The notes under the pieces: model-generated
What the model was told of the DNA's origin: nothing
The model's database searches: none
Seen by the model: the letters and a program-made list of their open reading frames with translations, nothing else
Translations under genes and position numbers: made by a program
Assembly (NCBI GenBank): GCA_047617985.1
Contig: JBLGBS010000002.1
Coordinates: 1-64,000, forward strand
DNA: 64,000 bases
Direction: 5' to 3'
Source: SW-4-43-9 sp047617985
Lineage (GTDB): Archaea > Nanohalarchaeota > Nanosalinia > Nanosalinales > Nanosalinaceae
Part shown: in pieces, positions 52,042 through 61,219 of the stretch
Layout: each line of letters starts with the position of its first letter
Numbering within the stretch: position 1 is the stretch's first letter

Positions 52042-53945
52042 ATAATCTGCGTAAGGGGTTTTACTTCTCTTTCGATGCTTTTCTGGCGTTCACAGTGATG
52101 GCGGCGTCACTTGCGGTTGTTTCCCAGTCGTCTTTTATCTCCTCCAGCAGTTTTGATGCTGCTACAGTTGATTACAGAGAAGCAAATGTGGCCGGCAAAG
52201 ACGCTATGAAACTGGCTTCAAGTCAGAGGTTCAGCTCATTCAATCAGTCTTTCCAGCAGGAGCTTGTGTCGCAGACGGTTATGACCGAGCAGGATATGAA
52301 CAGATCGCTGGTTGATGGTATAACACTTCTCTGGGCTGCCAGAAACTTCAGTTATGCAGAGGAAGTGTCAGGGAGGTACTTTGACAGAAAGGTTCCGGAG
52401 GACTACGGTTACCGTTTGCAGGTGGATTCAAGTCAGGATACCAGCGTTATACACAGCACTTCGTCGATCCCACAGGATTCAAGCTCGGTTACAAGTATTT
52501 CCAGACTGGTTTCCGGGCATGCAATAGACAGGCCCAGCGAAGGTTTTCAGTCCCGTGCAACTCTTGACTCCTTCTCTAAGAACGAGACGCAGTCCTACAC
52601 ATTTGCCTCGCAGGGAGGTACGATGGACGGCGGTCTATTGACAGTGGATAAACATTTTGAGCTTGATGCGGACAGTATCAACTCTGCCAGGCTTTATCTG
52701 GCGCTCGACTTTGGATGTGAGGACGATGACCTGGCAGAGGTCAGGGTCAACGGCGACCCATACTACTACAGTGATGTCGACTGGGAACGGTTTGACGATG
52801 GCTGTAATTTCCGGAGAGGAGGTTTCGGATCTCTGAACGTAACAGAATCTGTTGAATCAGGAACCAACAATGTTACCATAGAGTTCAGAGCTTCGGACTA
52901 TCACGCACATATACAGCCGGGAACCCGTCTCACGGTCAATTACACAGATTCAGGTCTGGACTACAGATCGGAGCCGGTTCACCGGAGAATATATTTTGAG
53001 AACAGTTCATCAGAACTCGGAAGTGGAGGTGAGACCGGTCTGTTCAGCATGAAGTCGTATGAGATACCTCAGGGCGCTGAAATCATCAATGCCTCGTTCA
53101 AGCTTAACGCTTCAGGCGTTGAGAGGGAAAACTACGGACAGTGCTACTACAGCGGTTTCTACTGTATAGATGAGTACGATGTAAGGGTTTATCATGATGG
53201 GGATGAACTTCTTGAGAAAGGTGCTCCGGAGGACGGCGATGTAAATCAGTACTTTGATCTAACCGGTGAGACACATCAGGGAACAAATCTTGTTTCAGTG
53301 TATCTTGACTTCCAGAACGATGGAGGCTGGAGCAACACACCGATTAATCTTCACTCTGATTACCAGACGAATAAATCCACTCATATAGATGTGTGGTACA
53401 GACCGCCGGAAGACCAGATAAGATTTGGAACTATCAAAGTCAGGAGGGAGAAGTTTTTCGACCAGACGGCAAATAGGATAACTACTTCTCCTGATTTCAA
53501 GTACAGCGATATTACACAGGTTCATGCTTACCCTGTCCAGCTCAGCGGATCAAGGATAGATGTTAGAGCTTGGCCTGAAGGAAGCGCATCTCAGAATGTT
53601 TTCTCATCGGAAAGATCCAGGGAAATCCCTTCATCGGTTTTCATTGATCCGGCAAGGTTTGATACCGACAGAGAAAATTATGTGGAGATGGAAGACGAGA
53701 ACTCGGGTAACGTTTTCTACAGAAAATCCAGCCTTTCATACACAGGTAGAGTGCCGAACCAGGTGGGCTACGGCCAGTTATTTGATTCGAGAGAAAAAGC
53801 TGTTGAAGATGCAAGAGAGAGGCTTGAGGATACTATAGGCCCTCACGTCCAGCAGAAAAGTATCAGTCAGGAAACCCTTTCAACCGGCGACCAGCCTTAT
53901 CTCTGGGGCCCGGCATCTGTGGAACTGGTGATATGGGATGAGTAA
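52032..53945 (+). CDS. Large pilin-like surface protein, 637 aa
   Basis: The N-terminus MELNNLRKGFYFSFDAFLAFTVMAASLAVV is pilin-like (basic KG followed by a long hydrophobic helix with an acidic Asp at about position 5 after the cut). The rest is a very large beta-rich head with repeated jelly-roll-like domains (YLALDFGCEDDDLAEVRVNG near 225-245 and INASFKLNASG near 350-360) and several cysteine pairs. A pilin with a 600-residue head is likely a tip adhesin or core minor subunit. It overlaps both neighbours (10 and 8 bases). Confidence 0.75.
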   Translation: MELNNLRKGFYFSFDAFLAFTVMAASLAVVSQSSFISSSSFDAATVDYREANVAGKDAMKLASSQRFSSFNQSFQQELVSQTVMTEQDMNRSLVDGITLLWAARNFSYAEEVSGRYFDRKVPEDYGYRLQVDSSQDTSVIHSTSSIPQDSSSVTSISRLVSGHAIDRPSEGFQSRATLDSFSKNETQSYTFASQGGTMDGGLLTVDKHFELDADSINSARLYLALDFGCEDDDLAEVRVNGDPYYYSDVDWERFDDGCNFRRGGFGSLNVTESVESGTNNVTIEFRASDYHAHIQPGTRLTVNYTDSGLDYRSEPVHRRIYFENSSSELGSGGETGLFSMKSYEIPQGAEIINASFKLNASGVERENYGQCYYSGFYCIDEYDVRVYHDGDELLEKGAPEDGDVNQYFDLTGETHQGTNLVSVYLDFQNDGGWSNTPINLHSDYQTNKSTHIDVWYRPPEDQIRFGTIKVRREKFFDQTANRITTSPDFKYSDITQVHAYPVQLSGSRIDVRAWPEGSASQNVFSSERSREIPSSVFIDPARFDTDRENYVEMEDENSGNVFYRKSSLSYTGRVPNQVGYGQLFDSREKAVEDARERLEDTIGPHVQQKSISQETLSTGDQPYLWGPASVELVIWDE

Positions 53946-55143
53946 GGGTTTCGCATACACCTCTTTTGCACTTCTCTCAGCTACACTGCTTCTATCTCTA
54001 ATCTTTTTCCAGGTCTATCAGCCTACTGACATAGGTAATGCCAATGCTGAAAGGATAGGAGAAGCATCTTTTTTTCTGGATTCTGTCTTCAAAGATACGG
54101 ATAGAACATTAAGGATAGCAACCAGAAGAGCTTTCACCGGCGCGGTATCCGAGGTGGTGACTGACGGCAGTCCTCTGGAAGATCCGCAGAGAAATATAAC
54201 GGAGATAATGGTCAACGGGACACTGGGCGGTCAGGAAGTGGACTCGGTAGAGAACGCATCTCTGTCGAAATGGGAGCAGAAAGTATCAGGTATAGCATCT
54301 GATTCAGGATACGCTCTAAATATAACTGTTGTAAACTCCTCTTTCAACAGCTCAGGTTTTGAAATTTATTCATCATTTAATGTGACAGCTCAGCTGAAGG
54401 ATCCGGTGACGAGGGCAAGATTCAACAGAACACATTACACGGAGACAACCACCTCTATACGTGATCTCGAGGATCCGATGATAACAGTTAGATCCCGCGG
54501 AAGATACACTGAAACGGTGAGGGAATGCGGTTTCGAGCAACCTGCTGAAAGAGTGCTAACAGCCGAACAGAACACCTCTGATACAGCTTACGGTGAACTG
54601 GAAGTTCAGCCGTCCGATCTGTCTTCTGTCGATTCTGAAGGTAGTAAAATCCTGGCTGTACAGGATCCTGACAGCTACTCGAGCGATCAGTTGAATCAGT
54701 TCGAAGGGGTGATCGGTGCTGAGAGCTACTCAACTCCGTCTCAGTTAACCAATGCTTATGCGCTTGAAACAGGTTCTCTTTCAGGATTTGAGGATAGAGA
54801 TAATGCGGTTATAGACTCCGGACGGATCTGGAGTACAGGTTTCTCTCAGATGTTCGAAGAAGGCTGCTACATTGAATCTCAGGAGGCGCCAAGCTTCACT
54901 GATAGGCTGGAAAACAGCGCAGATGCAGACTCGGAGGGGATCGTAACGCTGATTGATGTTCCAGAGCTTCCCCCGGAACTGCAGAAATCTGATGCGTCTG
55001 CTGTAGGTTTCATCTACTTCAGCGATTCGGCGTCGGACAATCCCCGAAGCATTAAAGGAGTATCTACCCCGGACGACTATCCCTGGTTCCGGATTGACGA
55101 AGAGCATGTTGAGGAATGGAATCTAGAAGGATTGGCTGAGTAA
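53938..55143 (+). CDS. Pilin-like protein, 401 aa
   Basis: It starts MSKGFAYTSFALLSATLLLSLIFF, a KG-type site followed by a hydrophobic helix, like the neighbouring genes but without the usual Gln and Glu. The head (about 30-401) is rich in sequons up to about residue 170 and has two cysteines (RECGFEQ near 198 and EGCYIES near 308). It is the last gene of the five-gene pilin-like unit and converges with the major pilin gene. Likely a minor pilin or accessory surface subunit. Confidence 0.72.
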   Translation: MSKGFAYTSFALLSATLLLSLIFFQVYQPTDIGNANAERIGEASFFLDSVFKDTDRTLRIATRRAFTGAVSEVVTDGSPLEDPQRNITEIMVNGTLGGQEVDSVENASLSKWEQKVSGIASDSGYALNITVVNSSFNSSGFEIYSSFNVTAQLKDPVTRARFNRTHYTETTTSIRDLEDPMITVRSRGRYTETVRECGFEQPAERVLTAEQNTSDTAYGELEVQPSDLSSVDSEGSKILAVQDPDSYSSDQLNQFEGVIGAESYSTPSQLTNAYALETGSLSGFEDRDNAVIDSGRIWSTGFSQMFEEGCYIESQEAPSFTDRLENSADADSEGIVTLIDVPELPPELQKSDASAVGFIYFSDSASDNPRSIKGVSTPDDYPWFRIDEEHVEEWNLEGLAE

Positions 55144-55175
55144 ATAAAAATAAGAAAGGAAAATGTAGAAGGTTT

Positions 55176-55649
55176 TTAACTACTATCTGCCATCTGTCCC
55201 TGAAGTGAACCTGAGTCCTCAGAGTCTAGACCGCCTTCGTCGTATTCGACACTGATGTCGAACGTGTTACATCCTTCTTCGGAATGTGTGATTTCTCCGA
55301 TTGTGAACTGTGCGGAATCTCCGAATCCTAATGTAACTGCTCCTGATGCGGTTTCGTCAGCTTCGTATGTTCCTACTGTTACAGAAGTGACGTTGATGTC
55401 TTCCTGCTGGTTATTTTCCAGCTGGACGTTAAGGCTTTCGTTTGTAGCTGAGAAATCAGATACTCCGAAGGCCTGCTGTGTGGACTCTATGTCGTTGATC
55501 TGCTGTTCACACGACTGCTGAGAGTCCTGTACGGTGGCGAAAATTGCTCCTCCTACAATTGCTACTACGAGAAGCATCCATCCGTAGGTCATCAGGTATT
55601 CGATGGCAGACTGTCCCTTGCTCGTTGAAAGTCTGAATTTCTGTGTCAT
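55176..55649 (-). CDS. Major type IV pilin-like protein (class III signal peptide)
   Basis: 157 aa. MTQKFRLSTSKGQSAIEYLMTYGWMLLVVAIVGGAIF has the exact archaeal class III form KGQSAIEYL, cut before Gln by the A24 enzyme at 60338. The head has two or three cysteines (SCEQQ, EGCNTF) and sequons. A strong TATA box (CTTTATAAAA region 55692-55701) with a leader carrying AGGTG before the ATG suggests high expression, as expected for a main pilus subunit. It follows the TadC genes on the same strand. Confidence 0.9.
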   Translation of the reverse strand: MTQKFRLSTSKGQSAIEYLMTYGWMLLVVAIVGGAIFATVQDSQQSCEQQINDIESTQQAFGVSDFSATNESLNVQLENNQQEDINVTSVTVGTYEADETASGAVTLGFGDSAQFTIGEITHSEEGCNTFDISVEYDEGGLDSEDSGSLQGQMADSS

Positions 55650-55691
55650 GAAAGGTTTTGCACCTGAACTCTAGTGTCTAATTATCTAACT

Positions 55692-55701
55692 CTTTATAAA
55701 A
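55692..55701 (-). promoter_or_regulatory. TATA box for the major pilin gene
   Basis: Plus CTTTATAAAA reads as TTTTATAAAG on the minus strand, about 47 bases from the ATG at 55649, leaving a leader of about 20 bases with an AGGTG ribosome site. Confidence 0.55.
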
Positions 55702-55731
55702 AGGTTTTCTGGAGCCTGAATTATCATTTTT

Positions 55732-56709
55732 CTATACCATCCCGCCCATTACGGAGGATATACCGTTCTTTACGATGAAGAACAGCACTACGGATATGGT
55801 TATCATTACTGGTATGTACTTGGCGCCTTCCTTGATGTTGGCGTTTTTGATCTCCGATATTATTATCGCTGCGAAAAAGTTGATTGCGATTATCGCCATA
55901 ACTGAGAACTGCTCGAAGAATGCGGTGTTGACCTCTGGAGCCTGGAAGCTGAGACCCAGCTCTCCGCCTGTCTGCATCTCTCCCACGTTGGTTCCGCTCC
56001 ACATATCGGCGGTGGTCTGCGACATGTAAACTGAAATTGAGAAGAGTAGAGGTGCGCCTACTACAGCAGCCATCAGAATGAAGATGACGTACATCCTGAT
56101 GTTGGAGTTAATCTCCTGCTGGAGCTCCAGAGAGTTTCTAATATCTTCAGCGCTTGACTCGAGGAGCTGTGCTGTATTTCCACCGGACTGTATTCCATCG
56201 ACCAGAAGCTTCAGAGTTTCCTTAAATAGCTCGGATTTAACCCTGTCCTCCATCTCCATCAGTGATTCCTCTACGGGTTCGCCTGAAAACATTTCCATAG
56301 CTGTCAGCCTTAATTCTTCCGCGAGCGGCCCGAATTCGTCTCTGGCGCTCATAAGGAATGCTTTGTCAATGCTCACCCCTGATTTCAGGTTTGCGCTGAT
56401 CAGGAGAAGGGCGTCAGGCAGAACGTTCTCTATCTCGTTTTTCCGTCTTTCCGCAGCTATTGAAACAATAAGATAGGGTACAAGCAGTGCTATAGCAGGT
56501 GCTGAGATTGTGAAGACGGCAGATCTCACCAGCATGCTGTAGGGGAGGAGAAGGCTTCCTATAAGTGTTATAAATATTGATATGCTTCCAAGGCTTACTG
56601 TGAGCCTTTCTAGGTTGGTTATGGAAGCGTACTTGGCCTCCAGTTCCATTGTATCTCTGTATTTCTCCGGAAGGCTCTCGTAGATTAGCTTGATTCTGTC
56701 GTTGTTCAT
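55732..56709 (-). CDS. tadC: TadC/GspF-family pilus membrane protein
   Basis: 325 aa inner-membrane platform protein. The T2SSF domain (about 90-200) carries ALLLISANLKSGVSIDKAFL and GGNTAQLLESSAEDI. Six or so hydrophobic helices flank it, including two near the N-terminus (about 36-58 and 62-87) and several after 200. Such proteins anchor the assembly ATPase to the growing pilus. It starts 4 bases inside the previous gene (ATGA overlap) and is paired with a second GspF-like protein, the usual archaeal arrangement of two TadC-type proteins. Confidence 0.9.
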   Translation of the reverse strand: MNNDRIKLIYESLPEKYRDTMELEAKYASITNLERLTVSLGSISIFITLIGSLLLPYSMLVRSAVFTISAPAIALLVPYLIVSIAAERRKNEIENVLPDALLLISANLKSGVSIDKAFLMSARDEFGPLAEELRLTAMEMFSGEPVEESLMEMEDRVKSELFKETLKLLVDGIQSGGNTAQLLESSAEDIRNSLELQQEINSNIRMYVIFILMAAVVGAPLLFSISVYMSQTTADMWSGTNVGEMQTGGELGLSFQAPEVNTAFFEQFSVMAIIAINFFAAIIISEIKNANIKEGAKYIPVMITISVVLFFIVKNGISSVMGGMV

Positions 56710-57560
56710 GTTTTCACCTCAGGTCTCTTGGATTTAACGAAGTTCAGGAAGAATACCTGGAAAAGGATTAAACCTCCGAGAATCTGGTAGAATGTGAACT
56801 TATCCAGTCCTACCCCTGTAAAGGTTGACAGCACGATCAGGAATGTTACTCCGAGAGAGGGCATTATTACTGCTATCATGAGGTAGACGAGGATGTAAGG
56901 GTTCAGTTCTTTTCCGTATCGTTCAACCTTCAGCTTCTGCTGTTTGATCATTGAGTCCACGAGTGTTTCCAGTGTGTTGGACAGATCGGTTCCTGATTTC
57001 AGCGCGTTAATCATCTGCCACATTGCTCTTCTATACTGCTCGCTGGGATTTCTGACAATAGAGTCTTCCAGGGCTTCTATCTGCGGTTTACCGCCGTTTA
57101 TGTCCTTTGTGATCCTCTTGAACTCGTTTGAGGCTTCTCCGTAGCCCTCGCTTACTGAGACCATGGCTTCGTACAGAGATATACCTGAGCGCACCTCTAT
57201 CAGCATGTGTCTAAGTGCGTAGGGCAGGTCTTTGTCAAGTTCTCGGGAAAGCCTTTTCGTTTTGATCTTCGGGTAGTTAGCTACAGTGAAGAATCCAAAT
57301 ATCGATACTATAGGGAAGAGAGCTACACCTCCTATCATCACCTGGTTGTTGCCTACGATTGCGCCGGCAGATATCAGCGAAATCGAAAGTGTTATCCCTA
57401 TCTGAAGACCTCTTGCGATAGCTGAGGCTAGGAAAATATCGTCATCGATCTCCATCCGAGCCCTAGTTAGATCTCTCTGAATATTGGGAACCAGTTTATT
57501 TGCTCTTCCTGCTATCGGGAGGAAGTATTTAAGATATCTCTCGGATACGGTGAGATCCAT
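56706..57560 (-). CDS. Second TadC/GspF-family pilus membrane protein
   Basis: 284 aa. Two early helices (about 50-72 and 76-94) precede a T2SSF domain with LPYALRHMLIEVRSGISLYEAM (about 110-131) and ALKSGTDLSNTLETL, then two C-terminal helices. It is the upstream partner of the TadC gene and overlaps it by 4 bases. It has its own TATA element (57586-57595) because an opposite-strand small gene separates it from the ATPase gene. Confidence 0.9.
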   Translation of the reverse strand: MDLTVSERYLKYFLPIAGRANKLVPNIQRDLTRARMEIDDDIFLASAIARGLQIGITLSISLISAGAIVGNNQVMIGGVALFPIVSIFGFFTVANYPKIKTKRLSRELDKDLPYALRHMLIEVRSGISLYEAMVSVSEGYGEASNEFKRITKDINGGKPQIEALEDSIVRNPSEQYRRAMWQMINALKSGTDLSNTLETLVDSMIKQQKLKVERYGKELNPYILVYLMIAVIMPSLGVTFLIVLSTFTGVGLDKFTFYQILGGLILFQVFFLNFVKSKRPEVKT

Positions 57561-57585
57561 TTCTAAGTTTAGTTACTGATTTGTT

Positions 57586-57595
57586 GAATAAAAAG
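57586..57595 (-). promoter_or_regulatory. TATA box for the GspF-like pair
   Basis: Plus GAATAAAAAG is centred about 30 bases before the minus ATG at 57560, in an 88-base divergent gap. Confidence 0.5.
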
Positions 57596-57619
57596 CAATC
57601 AGAGTCAGAGTAGGATTGA

Positions 57620-57628
57620 TTTTTATAC
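57620..57628 (+). promoter_or_regulatory. TATA box for the small membrane protein gene
   Basis: TTTTTATAC is centred about 25 bases before the ATG at 57649, so the gene is probably leaderless. Confidence 0.55.
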
Positions 57629-57648
57629 CGGTCTGAGAACATTTACTT

Positions 57649-57966
57649 ATGACATTCTTCGAAATATTTCTGCCGGCGACCGCGGCTTTGCTCTGTCTGA
57701 TTGGTTTAGTGGTTGCTTACTGGGTTATAACCCGGTGCAAGCAGAGCGAGTTCATGCCTACTTACTATTTCATAGGCTTTTCGATAATTTCGGTTCTCTT
57801 TATGTCGCTTTCAAGAATTTCAAGCGCTTTATTTGGATCCCCGCTGTTTAACTACAGCTTGATGCTTGATCTTATGATTGCCTGGTCGGCGCTGTTCCTG
57901 TTTGGAGCTCTCTGGCAGAGTTATGAGACCTCTATATGCGTGGTTCCTTCACAGCTTGACGATTAA
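57649..57966 (+). CDS. Small three-helix membrane protein inside the pilus locus
   Basis: 105 aa with three hydrophobic helices (about 7-29, 40-62 and 70-92) and a short cysteine-bearing tail. No family was recognised. It is encoded on the + strand between the ATPase and the GspF-like genes, which are on the minus strand, and ends 3 bases from the ATPase stop. It has its own clear TATA element. It may modulate pilus assembly, or be unrelated and simply inserted. Confidence 0.75.
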   Translation: MTFFEIFLPATAALLCLIGLVVAYWVITRCKQSEFMPTYYFIGFSIISVLFMSLSRISSALFGSPLFNYSLMLDLMIAWSALFLFGALWQSYETSICVVPSQLDD

Positions 57967-57968
57967 AT

Positions 57969-59486
57969 TTAGTTATCGGATTCGATTGATGAATCAAGTT
58001 CTTCAGGATCCATGTCGTTCTCGACAAGCTCCATCACGTTTTCTTTCTCCGAGTAGTACTCGGCGATAACCTGGCCCACACCGTCCACGGTGTTGACATC
58101 GTTCTCCTCCATCCATCTCAGAACGTCTTTCTTCTCCTCTATGTTTTCGTTCATCTCTTCACGGGTCATTCCGGCGTGAAGCTTCAAGGTCTCGTAGATT
58201 GCCTGTGATTCCTGTTTTTTCTCGATTTCGTCTTCTTTGGACTGCCATTCGTATATGACATCGGCGTCAATCTCATCTTCTCCATTCTCAGTTATTTCCG
58301 CCACCTCCATCGCTCTCCTGAAGTTTCTTCTCCTATCTCTAAACATCACCACGTTGACATCTACCGCGTCGACCATTGTCTTAGGTACATCGATCGGCGG
58401 GTTGACCAGACGCCTAACTGTCTGCTCTGCTGTATCTGCGTGGAGCGTTGAGTAGACCGAGTGGCCTGTATGCATCGCCTCAAATAAAACTTCTGCCTGC
58501 TGTTTCTTTCGGATCTCTCCGACAAGAATTCTGTCCGGACGCATACGCAGTGCGTTGACAAGAAGGTCAAGCATTGATACCCCGCCTTTTCCTTCAGGGT
58601 TCGGTTCTCTCGTGGTTAAAGGCACCCAGTGAAGGAACTCCGGGAGGGAGACTTCTCTTGTGTCCTCGATTGATAAGACTCTCTGGTTTGGAGGGATGAA
58701 AGGCATCAAAACATTCAACAGTGAGGTCTTCCCGGCTCCTGTACCTCCGGATACCAGTATGTTTAGCTCGTACTGCAGGCACAGCCATAGGAATGCGGCG
58801 ACTTCTCTGTCAATGGTTCCGTTGGCGATGAAGTCTGTGATTGTCCATGGATCCCGGGCGAACTTTCTGATCGTTATAGTATTTCCCTGTGTCGAGATCG
58901 GATAAAGCGTCGCGTTGGTTCTGTCTCCTGTTGAGAGATGTGCGTCAAGTAATGGATGCAGTGATGAAATGTTTTTCCCTACCCTTCTGCCGATCTCTGA
59001 GGCGTAGTTGTAGATTTCGTCCTCTTCCTCGAACTCGATATTGGTTTTAAGCCAGCCGTCCTCTTTGTGGTACACCCATGCCGGTTCGTCACTTCCGTTA
59101 ATCACGATTTCCTCAAGGTTCTCGTCATTCAAGACTATCTCTATGTCGCCGAGTCCAAGCATCTCGTGGATAAGGTTTCCTATCAGTATGTCTTTGGTCT
59201 GGTCGTTGGTTTTGGGTAGCTCTTCTTCCAGAAGCTCCATCGCTTCCTCCCGGAACTTGTCTTTTACGTTGTCCAGAGCTTTTGAATCTACGAATTCGTC
59301 GGTTGAAAGGTTTACATGTTTGACGATTTTTTCCTTTAACTCCTGTAGAACGGCTTCAGTTGCTGTATCGATCTCAGGTCTGTCGACATGGTAGTTTAAA
59401 ACGTATTCATCTTCTTTTTCAAGTATTTTCACTCTGGCAGGGACTCCGTCCGCCTCCACCTGGTACTCTTCCTGTGTATCCGGCAT
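57969..59486 (-). CDS. tadA: TadA/VirB11-like secretion (pilus) ATPase
   Basis: 505 aa type II/IV secretion ATPase that powers pilus assembly. Walker A is GGTGAGKT (247-254), the Asp box is SIEDTRE (272-278), Walker B is VGEIR (322-326) and the His box is TLHAD (347-351). The N-terminal 210 residues and a C-terminal helical extension (about 405-505) surround the RecA-like core. It follows the winged-helix coiled-coil gene with no gap. It is separated from its GspF-like partners by the opposite-strand gene at 57649. Confidence 0.95.
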   Translation of the reverse strand: MPDTQEEYQVEADGVPARVKILEKEDEYVLNYHVDRPEIDTATEAVLQELKEKIVKHVNLSTDEFVDSKALDNVKDKFREEAMELLEEELPKTNDQTKDILIGNLIHEMLGLGDIEIVLNDENLEEIVINGSDEPAWVYHKEDGWLKTNIEFEEEDEIYNYASEIGRRVGKNISSLHPLLDAHLSTGDRTNATLYPISTQGNTITIRKFARDPWTITDFIANGTIDREVAAFLWLCLQYELNILVSGGTGAGKTSLLNVLMPFIPPNQRVLSIEDTREVSLPEFLHWVPLTTREPNPEGKGGVSMLDLLVNALRMRPDRILVGEIRKKQQAEVLFEAMHTGHSVYSTLHADTAEQTVRRLVNPPIDVPKTMVDAVDVNVVMFRDRRRNFRRAMEVAEITENGEDEIDADVIYEWQSKEDEIEKKQESQAIYETLKLHAGMTREEMNENIEEKKDVLRWMEENDVNTVDGVGQVIAEYYSEKENVMELVENDMDPEELDSSIESDN

Positions 59487-60239
59487 TTAATCAGCCTCCG
59501 CTCCTGTAACTATATTTTTCATTTTCTCTCTGAACCTGGAGAATACCTTGTTCTCCTTCTTTCTTTCTTCTTCAATTTCATCCATTTTCTCCTCTATCTC
59601 CTCTGCGTTTTCGGCGTGGCTTTCCAGTTTCTTCAGGGCTTTAATCTTCTTCCTTATATCCTGCTCTTTCTCCTCAAAAGATTCGGCGGTTCCTTCAGCT
59701 TCCTCTATCCTGTTGAGAACGTTGTCTATCCGTGATACGAGCTTAACTGATTCCGATTCGAGTTCTTCGTGTTTTTCCTTCTGATTTTCGAGTGCTTCCT
59801 CTATTTCCTGCTCCATTTCGGCTAGTTCCTCCATTTTCTCGTTAATCTCTGTCTGCTTTTCACGGTTCTCCTCGAGCTCTTCCTCAAGTTTTTCCAGTCT
59901 GTCCTTACCTTTTTTGACTTCTTTTTTCCTGGTTTCGAGCTCTTTCTCGACTGTTTCCGATTCCTCCTCGATTTCCTCTCTCATCTCCTCGAGTTTTTCA
60001 TTGGCTTTCTGTCTGTTCTTGTCCGTGTATTTCAGAACCATTCCTTTTCGGGCAGAGTACTTTTTCTCGACGAAACCGTTTTCCTCAAGGGCTTTAGCCC
60101 ATGTCTTCACCCTGTCCTCAGATACTCCCAGCTCCTCAGAAATCTGTGAAACAGAAGCCTCTCTTTCCTCCACGAGATAGTTCAGGAGATTGTCTACCCC
60201 GGTTTCTATCACTATATCTTTCCAGTCTTCGTCAGCCAT
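59487..60239 (-). CDS. Winged-helix protein with long coiled coil
   Basis: 250 aa. An N-terminal winged-helix domain (about 5-72; VSQISEELGVSEDRVKTWAKALEENGFVEKKYS) is followed by about 170 residues of acidic/basic coiled coil. It is directly upstream of tadA with no gap, so it is co-transcribed and may form part of the pilus machinery, or regulate it; coiled-coil proteins with this start occur next to archaeal secretion ATPases. The start is supported by GGTGAG (minus) six bases before ATG. No enzymatic motif. Confidence 0.82.
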   Translation of the reverse strand: MADEDWKDIVIETGVDNLLNYLVEEREASVSQISEELGVSEDRVKTWAKALEENGFVEKKYSARKGMVLKYTDKNRQKANEKLEEMREEIEEESETVEKELETRKKEVKKGKDRLEKLEEELEENREKQTEINEKMEELAEMEQEIEEALENQKEKHEELESESVKLVSRIDNVLNRIEEAEGTAESFEEKEQDIRKKIKALKKLESHAENAEEIEEKMDEIEEERKKENKVFSRFREKMKNIVTGAEAD

Positions 60240-60302
60240 TTGAGCTCACCTGATCATTGCTACAGGGTAGAAGTACATCCGGGTTTTCGTTCATAAGAAC
60301 AG

Positions 60303-60311
60303 TATAAATTT
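60303..60311. promoter_or_regulatory. TATA element between the pilus operon and the prepilin peptidase gene
   Basis: TATAAATTT is centred 31 bases before the ATG at 60338. Its minus-strand reading, AAATTTATA, could also serve the winged-helix gene, which would then have a leader of about 40 bases. Confidence 0.45.
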
Positions 60312-60337
60312 AACTGCGTCTGATTTTAAAGACTATC

Positions 60338-61219
60338 ATGTTCGTAGTTTTCTCCCACATAATCGCGTTTTCCGTGCTTTTCACAGCCTCGGTTTTCGAT
60401 CTGAAGACGACAGAGGTTCCGGACAGCCTGAATGTAGTAGGTGTTCTGGCGGGTATAGGGCTTCATTTCATGGCTTCGGTACGCTACATTGATTACACTG
60501 CGTTTTTCAGTTCTATGGTTGTGTCGGCGCCTGTTCAATGGTTTTTCTCACTGGGAGAGCCGTTGGCATGGAGTCTGGGAATTGGTTTAGCCTTCTCGGT
60601 TTACGGCTGGGGTCTGTACTTCCTTGGGATGTGGGGAGGAGCTGACGCATTTGCAATGAGCGTGCTCGGATTCGCGGCGCCTTACGCGGTTTCGGGCGCT
60701 AGTTTAATCTATCCGATAAGTGTGTTTGCTGCTGTGCTGGTAGCCGGATTTCTCTACACGCTCGGCTTCGGTTTCTTCAAGCTTCTACATAACCCAGGGA
60801 TAGTCCAGGAGACCTGGAGTGAAATAAAACAGAATGAGAGAAGGGTTTCTCTGGAGGTTCTGGGAGCTGCAGTTATTTCCGGGGTTGCAGCTTTGACAAG
60901 CCTTGAACTTGGTTTGATCTACTTCATCTCCCTTCTGTTCATGATTTTGCTGTACCGGCTTTTCCAAAATATTCAGAACACTCTCATGGTCAGGGAGGTC
61001 GCTGTAGAAGATCTTGAGGGAGGAGAAGTTCTGGGAGAGGATGAGGCTCTTGGAGGCAAGATCGAAGGAATAGACCAGAAAGATATCGACTCTATCGAAA
61101 AAGAATCTGTCGAAGTGAGGGAAGGTATAAAGTTTGTACCCGTCTTCCCTCTAGCTCTTTTCCTAGTGGATGTAGTGGGTTTCCGGGTTTCGTGGCTCTT
61201 CCTGCTTTTCAGCTTATAA
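60338..61219 (+). CDS. Prepilin peptidase (A24, FlaK/TadV type)
   Basis: 293 aa aspartic membrane protease that removes class III signal peptides. The two catalytic aspartates are visible: Asp21 in SVFDLKTTEVPD and Asp103 in GGADAF, where GxGD would be usual and GGAD is the archaeal-like variant. About seven helices, with a soluble segment near 220-270. Every pilin-like protein in this window has a matching KG/Q-type site. It is monocistronic, divergent from the pilus operon and converging with the coiled-coil gene, whose stop overlaps by 11 bases. Confidence 0.88.
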   Translation: MFVVFSHIIAFSVLFTASVFDLKTTEVPDSLNVVGVLAGIGLHFMASVRYIDYTAFFSSMVVSAPVQWFFSLGEPLAWSLGIGLAFSVYGWGLYFLGMWGGADAFAMSVLGFAAPYAVSGASLIYPISVFAAVLVAGFLYTLGFGFFKLLHNPGIVQETWSEIKQNERRVSLEVLGAAVISGVAALTSLELGLIYFISLLFMILLYRLFQNIQNTLMVREVAVEDLEGGEVLGEDEALGGKIEGIDQKDIDSIEKESVEVREGIKFVPVFPLALFLVDVVGFRVSWLFLLFSL

